DNA of 64,000 bases, from positions 102,717 through 166,716 of the forward strand of contig JAGVYD010000014.1 of the NCBI GenBank assembly GCA_018303405.1, written 5' to 3'. Shown here piece after piece: positions 47,707 to 56,411 of the stretch. The position numbers and the translations under genes were made by a program. The notes beneath the pieces were generated by a model that did not search any database, was not told where the DNA came from, and was given only the letters and a program-made list of their open reading frames with translations. The DNA comes from Candidatus Woesearchaeota archaeon (lineage in GTDB: Archaea; Nanobdellota; Nanobdellia; Woesearchaeales; JABMPP01). Each line of letters starts with the position of its first letter. Position 1 is the first letter of the stretch.

Positions 47707-48120
47707 ATGGATCTCAGAAAACTTAGCGAGAGGCAAAAAGTCGAGATTGGCATTATCCTCATCATTCTTAATTTTGCCATCGGTTTTGTCAGCAAGATCC
47801 CATTCCTGCAGCTTGTCAGGGACCCTAATTCCTTCCACATTCACCCTTTGTATTACATCTCTGCTGTTGTTGCCTATATTTTCAGCTGGTTTCTTGGCAT
47901 AATTGGAGTCTTGCTGCTGGGCAAGGAAACCTACCAGGCACTGCGCAGGAAAATGCAGAAGAAGGTTGGGCAGACCATACACCACCATGTTGGAAGGCAT
48001 GTGGAAAAGCATGTGAAGCCGCATGTGGACAAATTTGTGCAGGATGTTGAAAGGATGCGGAGAAAAAGGCAGGCTGAAAAGAGGATGAAGGCACGGCTGA
48101 AAAAGCAGAATGAGCTATAG
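47707..48120 (+). CDS. Small membrane protein with a basic coiled-coil tail
   Basis: A 137-residue protein with two transmembrane helices (about residues 13-33 and 50-72) and a strongly basic, helical tail (TIHHHVGRHVEKHVKPHVDK, then VERMRRKRQAEKRMKARLKK). The tail could bind nucleic acid or a membrane surface. The family is not recognised. The gene is convergent with the NUDIX gene, and an inverted repeat covers the gap. Confidence 0.6.
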   Translation: MDLRKLSERQKVEIGIILIILNFAIGFVSKIPFLQLVRDPNSFHIHPLYYISAVVAYIFSWFLGIIGVLLLGKETYQALRRKMQKKVGQTIHHHVGRHVEKHVKPHVDKFVQDVERMRRKRQAEKRMKARLKKQNEL

Positions 48121-48171
48121 GAAATAACCTTAATTTTCGTATGTTTTGAAATGAGTGCAAGGTTATTTCCT
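48119..48171. terminator. 13-bp inverted repeat between convergent genes
   Basis: AGGAAATAACCTT (48119-48131) pairs perfectly with AAGGTTATTTCCT (48159-48171), with a 27-nt loop. It fills the 61-nt gap between two stop codons, so it is probably a shared bidirectional terminator or mRNA 3' end structure. Confidence 0.55.
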
Positions 48172-48181
48172 AATAAGCAAA

Positions 48182-48628
48182 TCACTTATTCGTTAGGAAC
48201 AAAGTTCCGATTATTTCTGCCTTGCCTAGAAGTTCCTTGCTGCTGTCATAGGTTATCTGCTTAATTGCCGCCGGATACGCAAGCCATTTGAATGCAGTGT
48301 GCTCCGAAGACAGGATTATCCTGTCCTGCGCTGTTTCCGCTGCATAAAAAACAACGCTCTTGGTTATGAATTTGCCAGCCCTCTTGAAATGGTAGGTTAT
48401 TTTCTCCTTGAATCCCTCCAGTATCCTGAGGTCAGTGATGCCTGTTTCCTCCTTTGCCTCTCTCCTTGCAGCCTGCTCTTCGTTTTCGCCCGGCTCTATA
48501 TGTCCTTTTGCATAATCCCAGTGGCCTACAGAGTGGTGCAGGAGCAGGTACAGCCTGTGATTCCCTTCATTCCGGAATATCACAAAACCGGCTGATGATT
48601 CTGACAATGTGGCATCTGTTGCGACCAT
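48182..48628 (-). CDS. NUDIX hydrolase, Ap4A hydrolase type
   Basis: A 148-residue protein with a full NUDIX box, GHIEPGENEEQAARREAKEE followed by TGI (about residues 40-62), which binds the metal ions for pyrophosphate hydrolysis. The preceding HHSVGHWDYAKG and later LSSEHTAFKWLAYPAA are typical of the bis(5'-nucleosyl)-tetraphosphatase group that splits Ap4A. A TATA box near 48648-48656 lies about 24 nt before the ATG. It is divergent from alaS. Confidence 0.9.
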   Translation of the reverse strand: MVATDATLSESSAGFVIFRNEGNHRLYLLLHHSVGHWDYAKGHIEPGENEEQAARREAKEETGITDLRILEGFKEKITYHFKRAGKFITKSVVFYAAETAQDRIILSSEHTAFKWLAYPAAIKQITYDSSKELLGKAEIIGTLFLTNK

Positions 48629-48698
48629 TTTGCATTGGCTTCATTCTGCTTATAAAAACCTTTTTATAGCTCAATCAAATCTGTATCCTCGATAAATA

Positions 48699-51212
48699 AT
48701 GATTCCGGACAGGGACATAAAGAAAATTTTCAAGGAAAAGGCGAGCAGGGAGCCAGATAAATATTATGCCACAGGTGTATTGGCAGCAGAGGGGTTCAAA
48801 AGGGCAAGGTGCGGCAATTGCAGCAGGTTTTTCTGGTCGACAACCGAAAGCAAGGTCTGCGGCGATCCTGCGTGCTCGGGAGGCTTTCGCTTCTTTGACA
48901 GCCCGCCTGCAAAGAAAAGGCTGACATACATTGAAATTTGGCAGGAATTTGCCAGGCATTTCAGGAAATTGGGCTACACTCCGATTGAGCGCTATCCTGT
49001 TGTGGCCAGATGGAGGGAGGATACTGATTTTGTGCAGGCAAGCATCTATGACTTCCAGCCTTATGTCGTTTCAGGTGAAGTTGAGCCGCCCGCAAACCCA
49101 TTGGTTGTCCCGCAGTTCTGCCTGAGATTTAACGACATTGACAATGTGGGAATAACCGGGTCGCATAACACCGGGTTCGTGATGATAGGCCAGCATGCTT
49201 TTGTGCCACCCAAGGATTATGACCAGCCAAAATATTTCAGGGACATACAAAGCTGGCTCAAGGAGGGGATAGGGCTGCCGAACCATGAAATTACTTTTCA
49301 TGAGGATGCATGGGCAGGCGGCGGCAATTTCGGGCCTTGCATGGAATTTTTCAGCCGTGGCCTTGAGCTTGGCAACCAGGTTTACATGTCCTATGAGCAA
49401 ACGCCAGGCCCAGTAGGATACAAGGAACTGAGCCTGAAAGTGCTTGATATGGGCATGGGGCAGGAAAGGAATGCATGGTTTACCCAGGCTAAGAGCACAA
49501 GCTATGAAACAACATTCCCGACTGTGTGCGAATTCCTGTACAAGAGAACAGGCATCACGCCAAACCGTGACATTCTCAGAAAATTCCTGCCTTACTCATC
49601 CTACCTCAATATAGACGAAGTGGAGAGCATTGACAAGACCTGGCAATTTGTGGCTGGAAAAGTCGGCACTGATGTACAGGCATTGAAAAATGAAGTTCTT
49701 CCGCTGGCAGCCATTTATTCCATTGCGGACCACAGCAGAAGCTTGCTGTTTGCATTGAACGACGGCGCACTGCCAAGCAATGTTGGCGGCGGATACAATC
49801 TGCGCGTGATTCTCAGGAGGGCGCTGTCATTCATTGACCAGTACAATTGGGATATTGACCTCCCCGAATTGTGCAAAATGCATGCTGCATACCTGAAGCC
49901 GATATTTCCGGAAGTTTCCAAGAACCTGAATGAAGTTACGCAGATACTTGAAGTTGAAAGGAAAAAATATATTGCCACCAGGGAAAAGACCGGCCAGATA
50001 GTTTCCAGCCTGCTTAAGCATGGCGAAATCAGCAATGAAAAGCTTGTGCAATTGTATGACAGCCAGGGGATTTCGCCGGAAACAATAAGGATTGCTGCAA
50101 AAAAGCTTGGAAAAAAAGTGGAAGTGCCTGAAGATTTCTACAAAAAGGTTGGAGAGCTGCACGAAAAGAGCATGCAGGCTACTGCGACATACAAGGAAGA
50201 GAAGCTTCCACTGGATGATGCGCCAGACACCCGGGCATTGTATTTTGATGATTACAAGCTCTTGAATTTCCAGGGAAAGGTTGTCAAGGTCATTGGGAAG
50301 CATGTCATTCTCGACCAGACCGCATTTTATCCGACTTCTGGCGGCCAGATACATGACCTTGGGAAAATTGATGGTCATGAAGTGACAGAAGTGTTCAAGC
50401 AGGGCAGCATAATTGTGCACCAGATGGAAAATGAGCATCACGGGCTGGAAGAGGGGATGATTGTCCATGGGTCAATAGATAGGGAAAGGAGGATGCAGCT
50501 TGCTCACCACCACACTTCAACCCATATAGTCAATGCCGCGGCGCGCAGGGTGCTTGGAAACCACATCAACCAGGCAAGCGCAAAGAAAACCTTGGAAAAG
50601 GCAACACTTGACATAACGCATTACGAAAGCATAGATGATGCAACATTGAAAAAAATAGAGGACGAGGCTAACAGGATTGTCATGGCAGATATAAAAGTTG
50701 ACAAAAGCTTTATGCCAAGGAATGAGGCGGAAAAAAAATACGGCGTGAACATTTACCAGGGAGGTGTAGTGCCGGGCAAGAGCCTGAGAATCGTGAATAT
50801 TGAAGGGGTTGATGTTGAAGCATGCGGCGGAACCCACCTTGACCATACAAATGAAGTTGGCGAGATAAAAATCCTTAAGTCGACAAAAATTCAGGACGGA
50901 ATAGTGCGCCTTACATTTACAGCAGGCAAGGCTGCCCAGCATGCAAAGGGCAGATCAGGTGATACGATTGAAGAGGCTGCCAAGCTGCTTGGATGCAATG
51001 AAAATCAGGTGCCTGGGAGAGCAGAGGAACTCTTCTCCAAGTGGAAGGAAATTGTCAAAAAGGGAAAGCAGGTTGGATTTGACCTGACTTCAACTGAGGA
51101 ATTCGGGGGAGATGTTTTGGCAAGGGCAGCTGAAATCCTCAGGACACAGCCGGAGCATGTTCCAAAAACAATCAGGAGATTCCTTGATGAGATTGAGGCA
51201 AAGAAGAAATAA
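48699..51212 (+). CDS. alaS: Alanyl-tRNA synthetase, archaeal type, short C-terminus
   Basis: An 837-residue class II synthetase. The N-terminal zinc ribbon (RCGNCSRFFWSTTESKVCGD) is specific to archaeal AlaRS. The catalytic core follows (DDTFVQASIYDFQPYVVSG-like region near residue 110, GGGNFGPCMEFFSRG near 210). The editing domain has the zinc-site HHHTSTHIVNAA (about residue 605) and CGGTH (about residue 710). It charges tRNA-Ala and removes misacylated Ser and Gly. The family is usually over 900 residues; here the globular C-Ala domain seems replaced by two short helical segments (QVPGRAEELFSKWKEI and HVPKTIRRFLDEIEAK). Confidence 0.95.
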   Translation: MIPDRDIKKIFKEKASREPDKYYATGVLAAEGFKRARCGNCSRFFWSTTESKVCGDPACSGGFRFFDSPPAKKRLTYIEIWQEFARHFRKLGYTPIERYPVVARWREDTDFVQASIYDFQPYVVSGEVEPPANPLVVPQFCLRFNDIDNVGITGSHNTGFVMIGQHAFVPPKDYDQPKYFRDIQSWLKEGIGLPNHEITFHEDAWAGGGNFGPCMEFFSRGLELGNQVYMSYEQTPGPVGYKELSLKVLDMGMGQERNAWFTQAKSTSYETTFPTVCEFLYKRTGITPNRDILRKFLPYSSYLNIDEVESIDKTWQFVAGKVGTDVQALKNEVLPLAAIYSIADHSRSLLFALNDGALPSNVGGGYNLRVILRRALSFIDQYNWDIDLPELCKMHAAYLKPIFPEVSKNLNEVTQILEVERKKYIATREKTGQIVSSLLKHGEISNEKLVQLYDSQGISPETIRIAAKKLGKKVEVPEDFYKKVGELHEKSMQATATYKEEKLPLDDAPDTRALYFDDYKLLNFQGKVVKVIGKHVILDQTAFYPTSGGQIHDLGKIDGHEVTEVFKQGSIIVHQMENEHHGLEEGMIVHGSIDRERRMQLAHHHTSTHIVNAAARRVLGNHINQASAKKTLEKATLDITHYESIDDATLKKIEDEANRIVMADIKVDKSFMPRNEAEKKYGVNIYQGGVVPGKSLRIVNIEGVDVEACGGTHLDHTNEVGEIKILKSTKIQDGIVRLTFTAGKAAQHAKGRSGDTIEEAAKLLGCNENQVPGRAEELFSKWKEIVKKGKQVGFDLTSTEEFGGDVLARAAEILRTQPEHVPKTIRRFLDEIEAKKK

Positions 51213-51263
51213 TGTCATGGAAAAATGTCCATGAGAAAAATGCCGTGCAAAATGTGCAAGGGA

Positions 51264-52514
51264 TTATATGATTCCTAATTTCTTCCCTGCTGTTGCCATC
51301 TTTTCTATGAATGCATCGAGCTCTTCCCTTGAATGAGCAGCGCTGATTTGCACCCTTATCTCATCCCTGCCTTTCGGGACAACTGGAAAATTTATGTTTG
51401 TCACAAGGATGCCGGCCTCGAATAATGCCTTGGTCAGCGCCTTTGTTTTGGCTGTGTCGCCAATCAGCAAAGGCTGTATTGGGTGTGAAGAGTCACAGGC
51501 AAATTTGAAGCCGAGCTTGGTTGCCTTTTCCTTAAAATAAGAGATGTTTGAGTTAAGGTTATGCAAAAGCCTGTGGCCCTCTGCGCTGTCAACAAGATTG
51601 ACAGAAGCCAATGAAGCGCCTGCCGTGCCAGGTGAAAACGGGTTTGAGTAGATGTAAGTTGCGGATGACTCCCGCAGATAGTCAACCATTGTCTTGTCGC
51701 CGACAACATAGCCGCCGTCAGCCCCAAATCCCTTGCCAAGCGTCCCGACCAGTAAGTCGCATTTCCCGTTTGACGCCTCTTCGCACCCTCTTCCTGTTTT
51801 TCCAAATCCTGCAACTCCATGGCTGTCATCAACAACCGTGATGATTCCTTCCTCATAATCATTATCGTGCTTGTCGCAGATTTCCTGCATTTTTCCAATG
51901 TCCTGGTGCTCGCCCAGCATGCTGAAAATACCGTCGGTCACAATGAGGACGCGCTTGAACTTGCCCTTATTTTCTGAGAGCACTTTGTCCAAATCTTCCA
52001 GGTCCATATGCCTGAATATCATCTTATGGTCTTTGTCAAGCCCGGCCACCCTTATTCCATCAATTATGCTCCTGTGGTTCAGCTCGTCAGAGATTACAAG
52101 CGTGTCCGGGTGCACAACAGAATCACGGCTCTGCCCCTTTATGATGCAGTGCAGCACTGCCATGTTCGCTGCAAATGCAGATGAGAATATCATGCCTTCT
52201 TCCCTTCCATGGAATTTTGCCAGCGCCTTCTCAAGGTCGCGGTGGATTTGCATTGTCCCTGAAATAAACCTTACTGCACCCGGGCCCGCGCCGTATGTTT
52301 TCGAGGCCTCTTCCTCTGCACGCTTGATCTTTGCATTATGCCGCAGGCCAAGGTAATCATTGGAATTGAATATAAGGTATTCTTTCCCATTTATTACTGC
52401 CCTGCCGTTCCTGAAGCCGCTGATTATTTTCTCGTGCCTTTTGTCTGTCTGCACTTCATCAATCCTGGCAATTTCCACCCTTAACAGTTCGTAAAATTTT
52501 TCCTTGCCCATCAT
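51264..52514 (-). CDS. kbl: 2-amino-3-ketobutyrate CoA ligase (glycine C-acetyltransferase)
   Basis: A 416-residue PLP enzyme of the alpha-oxoamine synthase family. Visible are FNSNDYLGLRHN (about residue 48), GAGPGAVRFISGT, VVDDSHGVAGFGKTGRG and the PLP lysine in VGTLGKGFGADGGYV (about residue 243). It splits 2-amino-3-ketobutyrate with CoA into glycine and acetyl-CoA. The gene follows threonine dehydrogenase with 1 nt between them, so the two perform threonine breakdown together. The related 8-amino-7-oxononanoate synthase is less likely, given this neighbour. Confidence 0.93.
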   Translation of the reverse strand: MMGKEKFYELLRVEIARIDEVQTDKRHEKIISGFRNGRAVINGKEYLIFNSNDYLGLRHNAKIKRAEEEASKTYGAGPGAVRFISGTMQIHRDLEKALAKFHGREEGMIFSSAFAANMAVLHCIIKGQSRDSVVHPDTLVISDELNHRSIIDGIRVAGLDKDHKMIFRHMDLEDLDKVLSENKGKFKRVLIVTDGIFSMLGEHQDIGKMQEICDKHDNDYEEGIITVVDDSHGVAGFGKTGRGCEEASNGKCDLLVGTLGKGFGADGGYVVGDKTMVDYLRESSATYIYSNPFSPGTAGASLASVNLVDSAEGHRLLHNLNSNISYFKEKATKLGFKFACDSSHPIQPLLIGDTAKTKALTKALFEAGILVTNINFPVVPKGRDEIRVQISAAHSREELDAFIEKMATAGKKLGII

Positions 52515-52515
52515 G

Positions 52516-53457
52516 TCACTTCCTTAATTTCGCTTTGAGATGCTTAAGCATCACTTCAGTCATTTTTGGGAGGGTGAATTCATGCTTCCATCCCCAATCC
52601 TTCCTTGCCTCAGAATCATCGATGATTCTCGGCCATGAATCAGCAATTTTCTGCCTGCTGTCCGGCGCATAATCTGCCCTGAATCCCGGAATGTGCTTTC
52701 TGATGTCTTCTTCCTGCTCCTTGGCTGAAAAGCTTATTGCCGCAAGGTTGTAGCTTGTCCTGACCTTTATTTTTTCAGCCGGCGCGTCCATCAGCATCAA
52801 TGTTGCCCTGATTGCATCGTCCATATACATCATGGGAAGCACTGTATCTTCCCTCACAAAGCAGGTGTAGTGGCCTTTTAACAGGGCATCATAATAGAAT
52901 GCGACTGCATAGTCAGTTGTCCCTCCGCCCGGCTCTGCCTTCCAGCTGATGATACCAGGATATCTCAGGCTTCTGACATCAAGATTGAATTTGAGGTGAT
53001 AATATTGGCAGAGGAGTTCCCCTGCATATTTGGCAACGCCATAAATTGTGGTCGGCTCGGCGACAGTTCTTTGCGGCGTGTTGTCTTTCGGCGTTGTCGG
53101 GCCAAAAATCGCAATTGAGCTCGGCCAGAACAGCTTAAGTTTATTCTCAACACATATGTCAAGGATTGTCTTGAGGCCATTCATGTTTATGTCCCAGGCC
53201 AATTGTGGGTTTTTTTCGCCGACTGCAGAGATCATGCCAGCAAGATGATAGATTTGAGTTATTTTATGCTTGGCAATCAATGACTGGATTTCCTCTTTTT
53301 TTCTAACATCGCCATGCTCGACAATCCCATGAAAATCTTCAGGGACGTTCTTGTGGGCAAGGCAAATGACATTGTCCCTGCCATGCTTTTTCTGCAGTTC
53401 CGGAATCAAGTCAGAACCAATCTGGCCAAATGCGCCTGTCACGAGTATTTTATCCAT
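52516..53457 (-). CDS. tdh: L-threonine 3-dehydrogenase, SDR type
   Basis: A 313-residue extended short-chain dehydrogenase. The NAD site is VTGAFGQIGSDLIPEL, and the catalytic pair is TIYGVAKYAGE (Tyr and Lys, about residue 142). SSIAIFGPTTP, RYPGIISWKAEPGGGTTDYA and VREDTVLPMMYMDDA follow the pattern of the GalE-like threonine dehydrogenases of bacteria and archaea. It oxidises L-threonine to 2-amino-3-ketobutyrate, which the next gene's product splits. These enzymes differ from the zinc MDR type of Pyrococcus. It is the first gene of a two-gene operon. Confidence 0.93.
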   Translation of the reverse strand: MDKILVTGAFGQIGSDLIPELQKKHGRDNVICLAHKNVPEDFHGIVEHGDVRKKEEIQSLIAKHKITQIYHLAGMISAVGEKNPQLAWDINMNGLKTILDICVENKLKLFWPSSIAIFGPTTPKDNTPQRTVAEPTTIYGVAKYAGELLCQYYHLKFNLDVRSLRYPGIISWKAEPGGGTTDYAVAFYYDALLKGHYTCFVREDTVLPMMYMDDAIRATLMLMDAPAEKIKVRTSYNLAAISFSAKEQEEDIRKHIPGFRADYAPDSRQKIADSWPRIIDDSEARKDWGWKHEFTLPKMTEVMLKHLKAKLRK

Positions 53458-53582
53458 ATTGCTTCGCCTGAAAAGAATAAGTTGCCATTTAAGAAGATTG
53501 TGATTTTGAGATTGTGAGCAGTAGGCAGAACCCCTGCCCTAAATTCCAGTTGCCACCACCAAAGCTAAAAAACACCAAAAAG

Positions 53583-53609
53583 TATTTAAATATTAGGATA
53601 TTCTAATAT
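53583..53609 (+). promoter_or_regulatory. TATA box and operator of the ArsR operon
   Basis: TATTTAAAT (53583-53591) lies 29 nt before the ATG. An inverted repeat ATATTAG-6 nt-CTAATAT (53590-53596/53603-53609) sits between TATA and start, where binding of the ArsR protein would block transcription. This predicts autoregulation. Confidence 0.65.
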
Positions 53610-53615
53610 GATATT

Positions 53616-53915
53616 ATGAATGAGATATACAAGATTCATGCGGAGATGTGCAAGGTATTCTCAAACCCCACAAGATTGGAAATATTGAATCTTTTGAGCG
53701 ACAAGGAAATGTCAGTGACAGAGCTCATTAAGAAAACAAAATTGAGCCAGGCTAATATTTCCCAGCATTTATCCATTATGAAATCAAAAGGGATTGCCAT
53801 TTCGGACAGAAAAGGAAAAAACATCTATTACAGGCTTACGAATCCAAAAATCATCAAAGCTTTTGATATAATCAGGGAAGTGTTAAGGGAAAGATTGAGA
53901 AGCAGGATGCTGTAA
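53616..53915 (+). CDS. ArsR-family transcriptional regulator
   Basis: A 99-residue winged helix-turn-helix protein: KVFSNPTRLEILNLLSDKEM, then SVTELIKKTKLSQANISQHLSIMKSKGI (recognition helix) and the wing DRKGKNIYYRLTNPKI. ArsR/SmtB repressors release DNA when they bind a metal ion or sense a thiol or sulfur species. No obvious Cys metal site is seen; CKV near residue 12 is a single Cys. It is the first gene of an operon with SHOCT, DUF302 and DsrE-like proteins, and an inverted repeat in its promoter is a likely operator. Confidence 0.9.
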   Translation: MNEIYKIHAEMCKVFSNPTRLEILNLLSDKEMSVTELIKKTKLSQANISQHLSIMKSKGIAISDRKGKNIYYRLTNPKIIKAFDIIREVLRERLRSRML

Positions 53916-53947
53916 GGCAAACCCATGAAAAGGGATGCGGTGGTGTA

Positions 53948-54244
53948 ATGCTTATGGAAGAAAACAAAAATGCTTGGGCCTGGGCGCTTGCAGCTGTAGC
54001 ATTGCTCTTCGTGTTCGGCAGTTTTTGGATGGGAGGCTACGGCATGATGGGCTTTGGAATGGGATTCGGATTCCCCTTTATGTTGATTTTCTGGGGAGTG
54101 TCAATTTGGCTTGTTGTTGCCCTTATCAACGGAGGTCAGCCAAGCAAGAAAGAGGAAGACCCATCAATCATACTTAAAAAAAGATATGCTTCCGGAGAAA
54201 TATCAAAAAAGCAATATGTGGAAATGAAAAAGGAACTGAAGTGA
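53948..54244 (+). CDS. SHOCT-domain membrane protein
   Basis: A 98-residue protein with two transmembrane helices (WALAAVALLFVFGSFWMGG and PFMLIFWGVSIWLVVALI) separated by a Gly/Met-rich turn. The C-terminal SHOCT motif is ILKKRYASGEISKKQYVEMK (about residues 77-96). SHOCT proteins are short membrane proteins of unknown, probably regulatory or oligomerising role. The ATG at 53948 follows a GGTGG site; an in-frame ATG two codons later is possible. Part of the ArsR operon. Confidence 0.85.
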   Translation: MLMEENKNAWAWALAAVALLFVFGSFWMGGYGMMGFGMGFGFPFMLIFWGVSIWLVVALINGGQPSKKEEDPSIILKKRYASGEISKKQYVEMKKELK

Positions 54245-54253
54245 GGCATGACA

Positions 54254-54643
54254 ATGAAAACTGATGATTTCGCATACATTGTTGAAACAAAAAAAAGTTT
54301 TGATGATGCCGTTGTTTCCGTTTTAAAGGCTGTTGAGCAAAAAGGCTGGGCATTATTTCAGGTTTATGATGTCAAGGAAAGGCTGGCTGCTAAGGGGTTT
54401 AGCCAAAAGCCGCTAAAAATAATCGAAATCTGCTCAGGCAAATATGCAAATCAGTTCCTAAACAAAAATAGGTTAATCTCCCTGTGCATGCCATGCAAAA
54501 TCAATGTTCTGGAGGAAAATGAAAAAGTAAAGATAGCCGGGATGAAACCGACCATGATTTCTCAATTCTTTTCAGAAGTAGACAGGAAGGAAGCCGAGCA
54601 AGTTGAAAAGGATGTGATTGAGATGGTTGATAACGCGAGGTAA
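54254..54643 (+). CDS. DUF302 protein
   Basis: A 129-residue protein of the DUF302 family: FAYIVETKKSFDDAVVSVLK and VYDVKERLAAKGF near the start, then KIIEICSGKYANQFLNKN and LISLCMPCKINVLEE with a conserved Cys pattern. The DUF302 fold is small and its function unknown; it often lies with sulfur-handling or stress genes. ATG 54254 is preferred to 54248 because GAGG lies 7 nt upstream. Its end overlaps none of its neighbours; the DsrE gene starts 4 nt after the stop. Confidence 0.85.
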   Translation: MKTDDFAYIVETKKSFDDAVVSVLKAVEQKGWALFQVYDVKERLAAKGFSQKPLKIIEICSGKYANQFLNKNRLISLCMPCKINVLEENEKVKIAGMKPTMISQFFSEVDRKEAEQVEKDVIEMVDNAR

Positions 54644-54647
54644 AACC

Positions 54648-54974
54648 ATGAAAATAGGCATAATTTTAAACACAAATGATGCAGAAACCAGCTGGAATTG
54701 CTTTCGGTTTGGAAATGAGGCTATTGGCAAAAATCATTCAGTGAGGGTATTTCTCCTTGGGAAGGGGGTTGAGGTTGAAAGTGTAAAAGATGCAAAATTT
54801 CCTCTGCTTGATGGCTCAATTAGGAAATTCGTAAAAAATAGCGGCGTTATTCTTGCTTGTGGGACTTGCTTGAAGATAAGGGGAAAAGAAGAAAGCAGTA
54901 TATGCCCCATTTCCGCAATGGAAGATTTGTTAAAGTTAGTTGAAGAGTCTGATAAGATTGTGACATTTGGTTAG
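54648..54974 (+). CDS. DsrE-family protein
   Basis: A 108-residue protein of the DsrE/DsrF-like fold: KIGIILNTNDAETSWNCFRF at the start, VRVFLLGKGVEVES in the middle and the sulfur-relay-type cysteine ILACGTCLKIRG near residue 76. DsrE-like proteins carry sulfur as a persulfide on this cysteine. GAGG lies 7 nt before ATG 54648. As the last gene of the ArsR operon, it suggests the operon answers to reactive sulfur or metal stress. Confidence 0.85.
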   Translation: MKIGIILNTNDAETSWNCFRFGNEAIGKNHSVRVFLLGKGVEVESVKDAKFPLLDGSIRKFVKNSGVILACGTCLKIRGKEESSICPISAMEDLLKLVEESDKIVTFG

Positions 54975-55080
54975 AGATGCGGCAACTCTGCCTTCATTAA
55001 AAAAAATGTTGGTTTTCGAATTGGATTTAACATCAGGCTTAACCGAAGTTTTGACCTCTCGAAAGATCCCAAGGTATTTC

Positions 55081-56286
55081 TCAGGCAAACTCCTTCAGCT
55101 TCCTCTGCACGCTGATTTTCCTCAGCAGTTTGCTCTCTTTCAGCATTTGTTTGATATCGCAGCCGAATTTGTTCTTTATGAATTGCTGCGCATAATCCAC
55201 CATCAGCTGCCTGCTTGAAAATTCAATTGGCTTGCTTTCCATGGCCTTTCTTGAGGCCTCCCTTACCACCCAGACGCCAAGCGGAACTGCATACTCACCT
55301 GTTATGAACCTTAAACAGAGTATGCTTGCCTGTTTCCTGATTCCGGCAAGCTTTTCCAGGATTGCGAGCCGTGCCGCGTAATATCCCCCCACTGTGTTGC
55401 TGGCATAGTCCTTCCTGCCGGCATAAAACTCATGGTCTGTTGCGTAATTTAATTTTCCTCCAGGCCTTGGCACAGCAGCTTCAAACAGTTCGTAGCTCCA
55501 CACTTCAGGGAAGAGCATGACAAGGTAGTAGTTCCCAAGATAGCCGCCAAAATATGCAAGGTACCCGGCCTGCTGATAATCCTTTACTTTCCTGGCCAGC
55601 TGCCTGCCAATGCTGTCATCTGCTGCTGTAATGCTCCATCTTGTGGGGACGAGCTTTCTGTCTGCCTTTACACCAAGATTGCCAATTGACAACAGCCTTG
55701 TTATAACTGATTCGTCATACCCGTGCCCGTATAGATAATTGATTGCAGAATTTGCCTTGAAATCCGTGTCAGAAACGACATAGTCGACTTTCCTGTCAAC
55801 TGAGATGTTTGAAGTCAGCTTTGCATTCTCAACCTGTGCTTTCGGCCCGGATGGCGCTGAAAAATCGTGGAATGACATCCTGAAGCTCGGCTGCTTGTCC
55901 AGCTTTATTTCAACCTCGGCTGGTTTTGACGCCATTGCGACTTCCTTGCTTATGTCAAGAAACTTGCTCTTGCCTTTGATATTTACCGAGAATCTTGAGT
56001 TAATTAGCTCGCTCCTGATGTTTATCATTTGGGGGATAGAAAAGTTGTGCTGGCCCCAGTACCTCGGCGCGTCGAGCTTCCATGCTTCCTCGCTTATTTC
56101 CGGCGGCGCCATGATGCCAACATTGAGGTTGGGGTAGCCGAACCTTCCCACAAACACCGTCGGTGCAGACCCAAAGAGTTCCTGCTTTGTCAGTTTTGTT
56201 TTTACCTGCTTCATGGCAAGGCTGTGCTCGCAAATAGGGCAAAAGCCAAGCGCTTCGTATTGTTTATGCTTACAGGATAAAGCCAT
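55081..56286 (-). CDS. nreA: NreA-like DNA repair protein (DUF650/DUF651)
   Basis: A 401-residue protein of the archaeal Nre family. An N-terminal Cys cluster (CKHKQYEALGFCPIC) precedes the DUF650 region (GSAPTVFVGRFGYPNLNVGIMAPPE), and the DUF651 region covers the C-terminal half (PTRWSITAADDSIGRQLA). The last residues QRKLKEFA fit the PCNA-interacting pattern QxxLxxF. NreA works with PCNA in repair of DNA damage. The gene is convergent with the DsrE operon (106-nt gap) and divergent from the SET gene. Confidence 0.9.
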   Translation of the reverse strand: MALSCKHKQYEALGFCPICEHSLAMKQVKTKLTKQELFGSAPTVFVGRFGYPNLNVGIMAPPEISEEAWKLDAPRYWGQHNFSIPQMINIRSELINSRFSVNIKGKSKFLDISKEVAMASKPAEVEIKLDKQPSFRMSFHDFSAPSGPKAQVENAKLTSNISVDRKVDYVVSDTDFKANSAINYLYGHGYDESVITRLLSIGNLGVKADRKLVPTRWSITAADDSIGRQLARKVKDYQQAGYLAYFGGYLGNYYLVMLFPEVWSYELFEAAVPRPGGKLNYATDHEFYAGRKDYASNTVGGYYAARLAILEKLAGIRKQASILCLRFITGEYAVPLGVWVVREASRKAMESKPIEFSSRQLMVDYAQQFIKNKFGCDIKQMLKESKLLRKISVQRKLKEFA

Positions 56287-56411
56287 GAAGAGCTATACAG
56301 CTATAACATTAAAAAGATTTGCGAAGATAAAGCTTTTTAAATGGCTGCTATTGCCATACTCCCTTGTTTTACATGTGTAATCATGTTATATGTCAGACGG
56401 GTGAATGATAA

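Noticed and set aside
51264..52514. 8-amino-7-oxononanoate synthase (BioF)
   Set aside because: The adjacent threonine dehydrogenase gene makes glycine C-acetyltransferase the better call.
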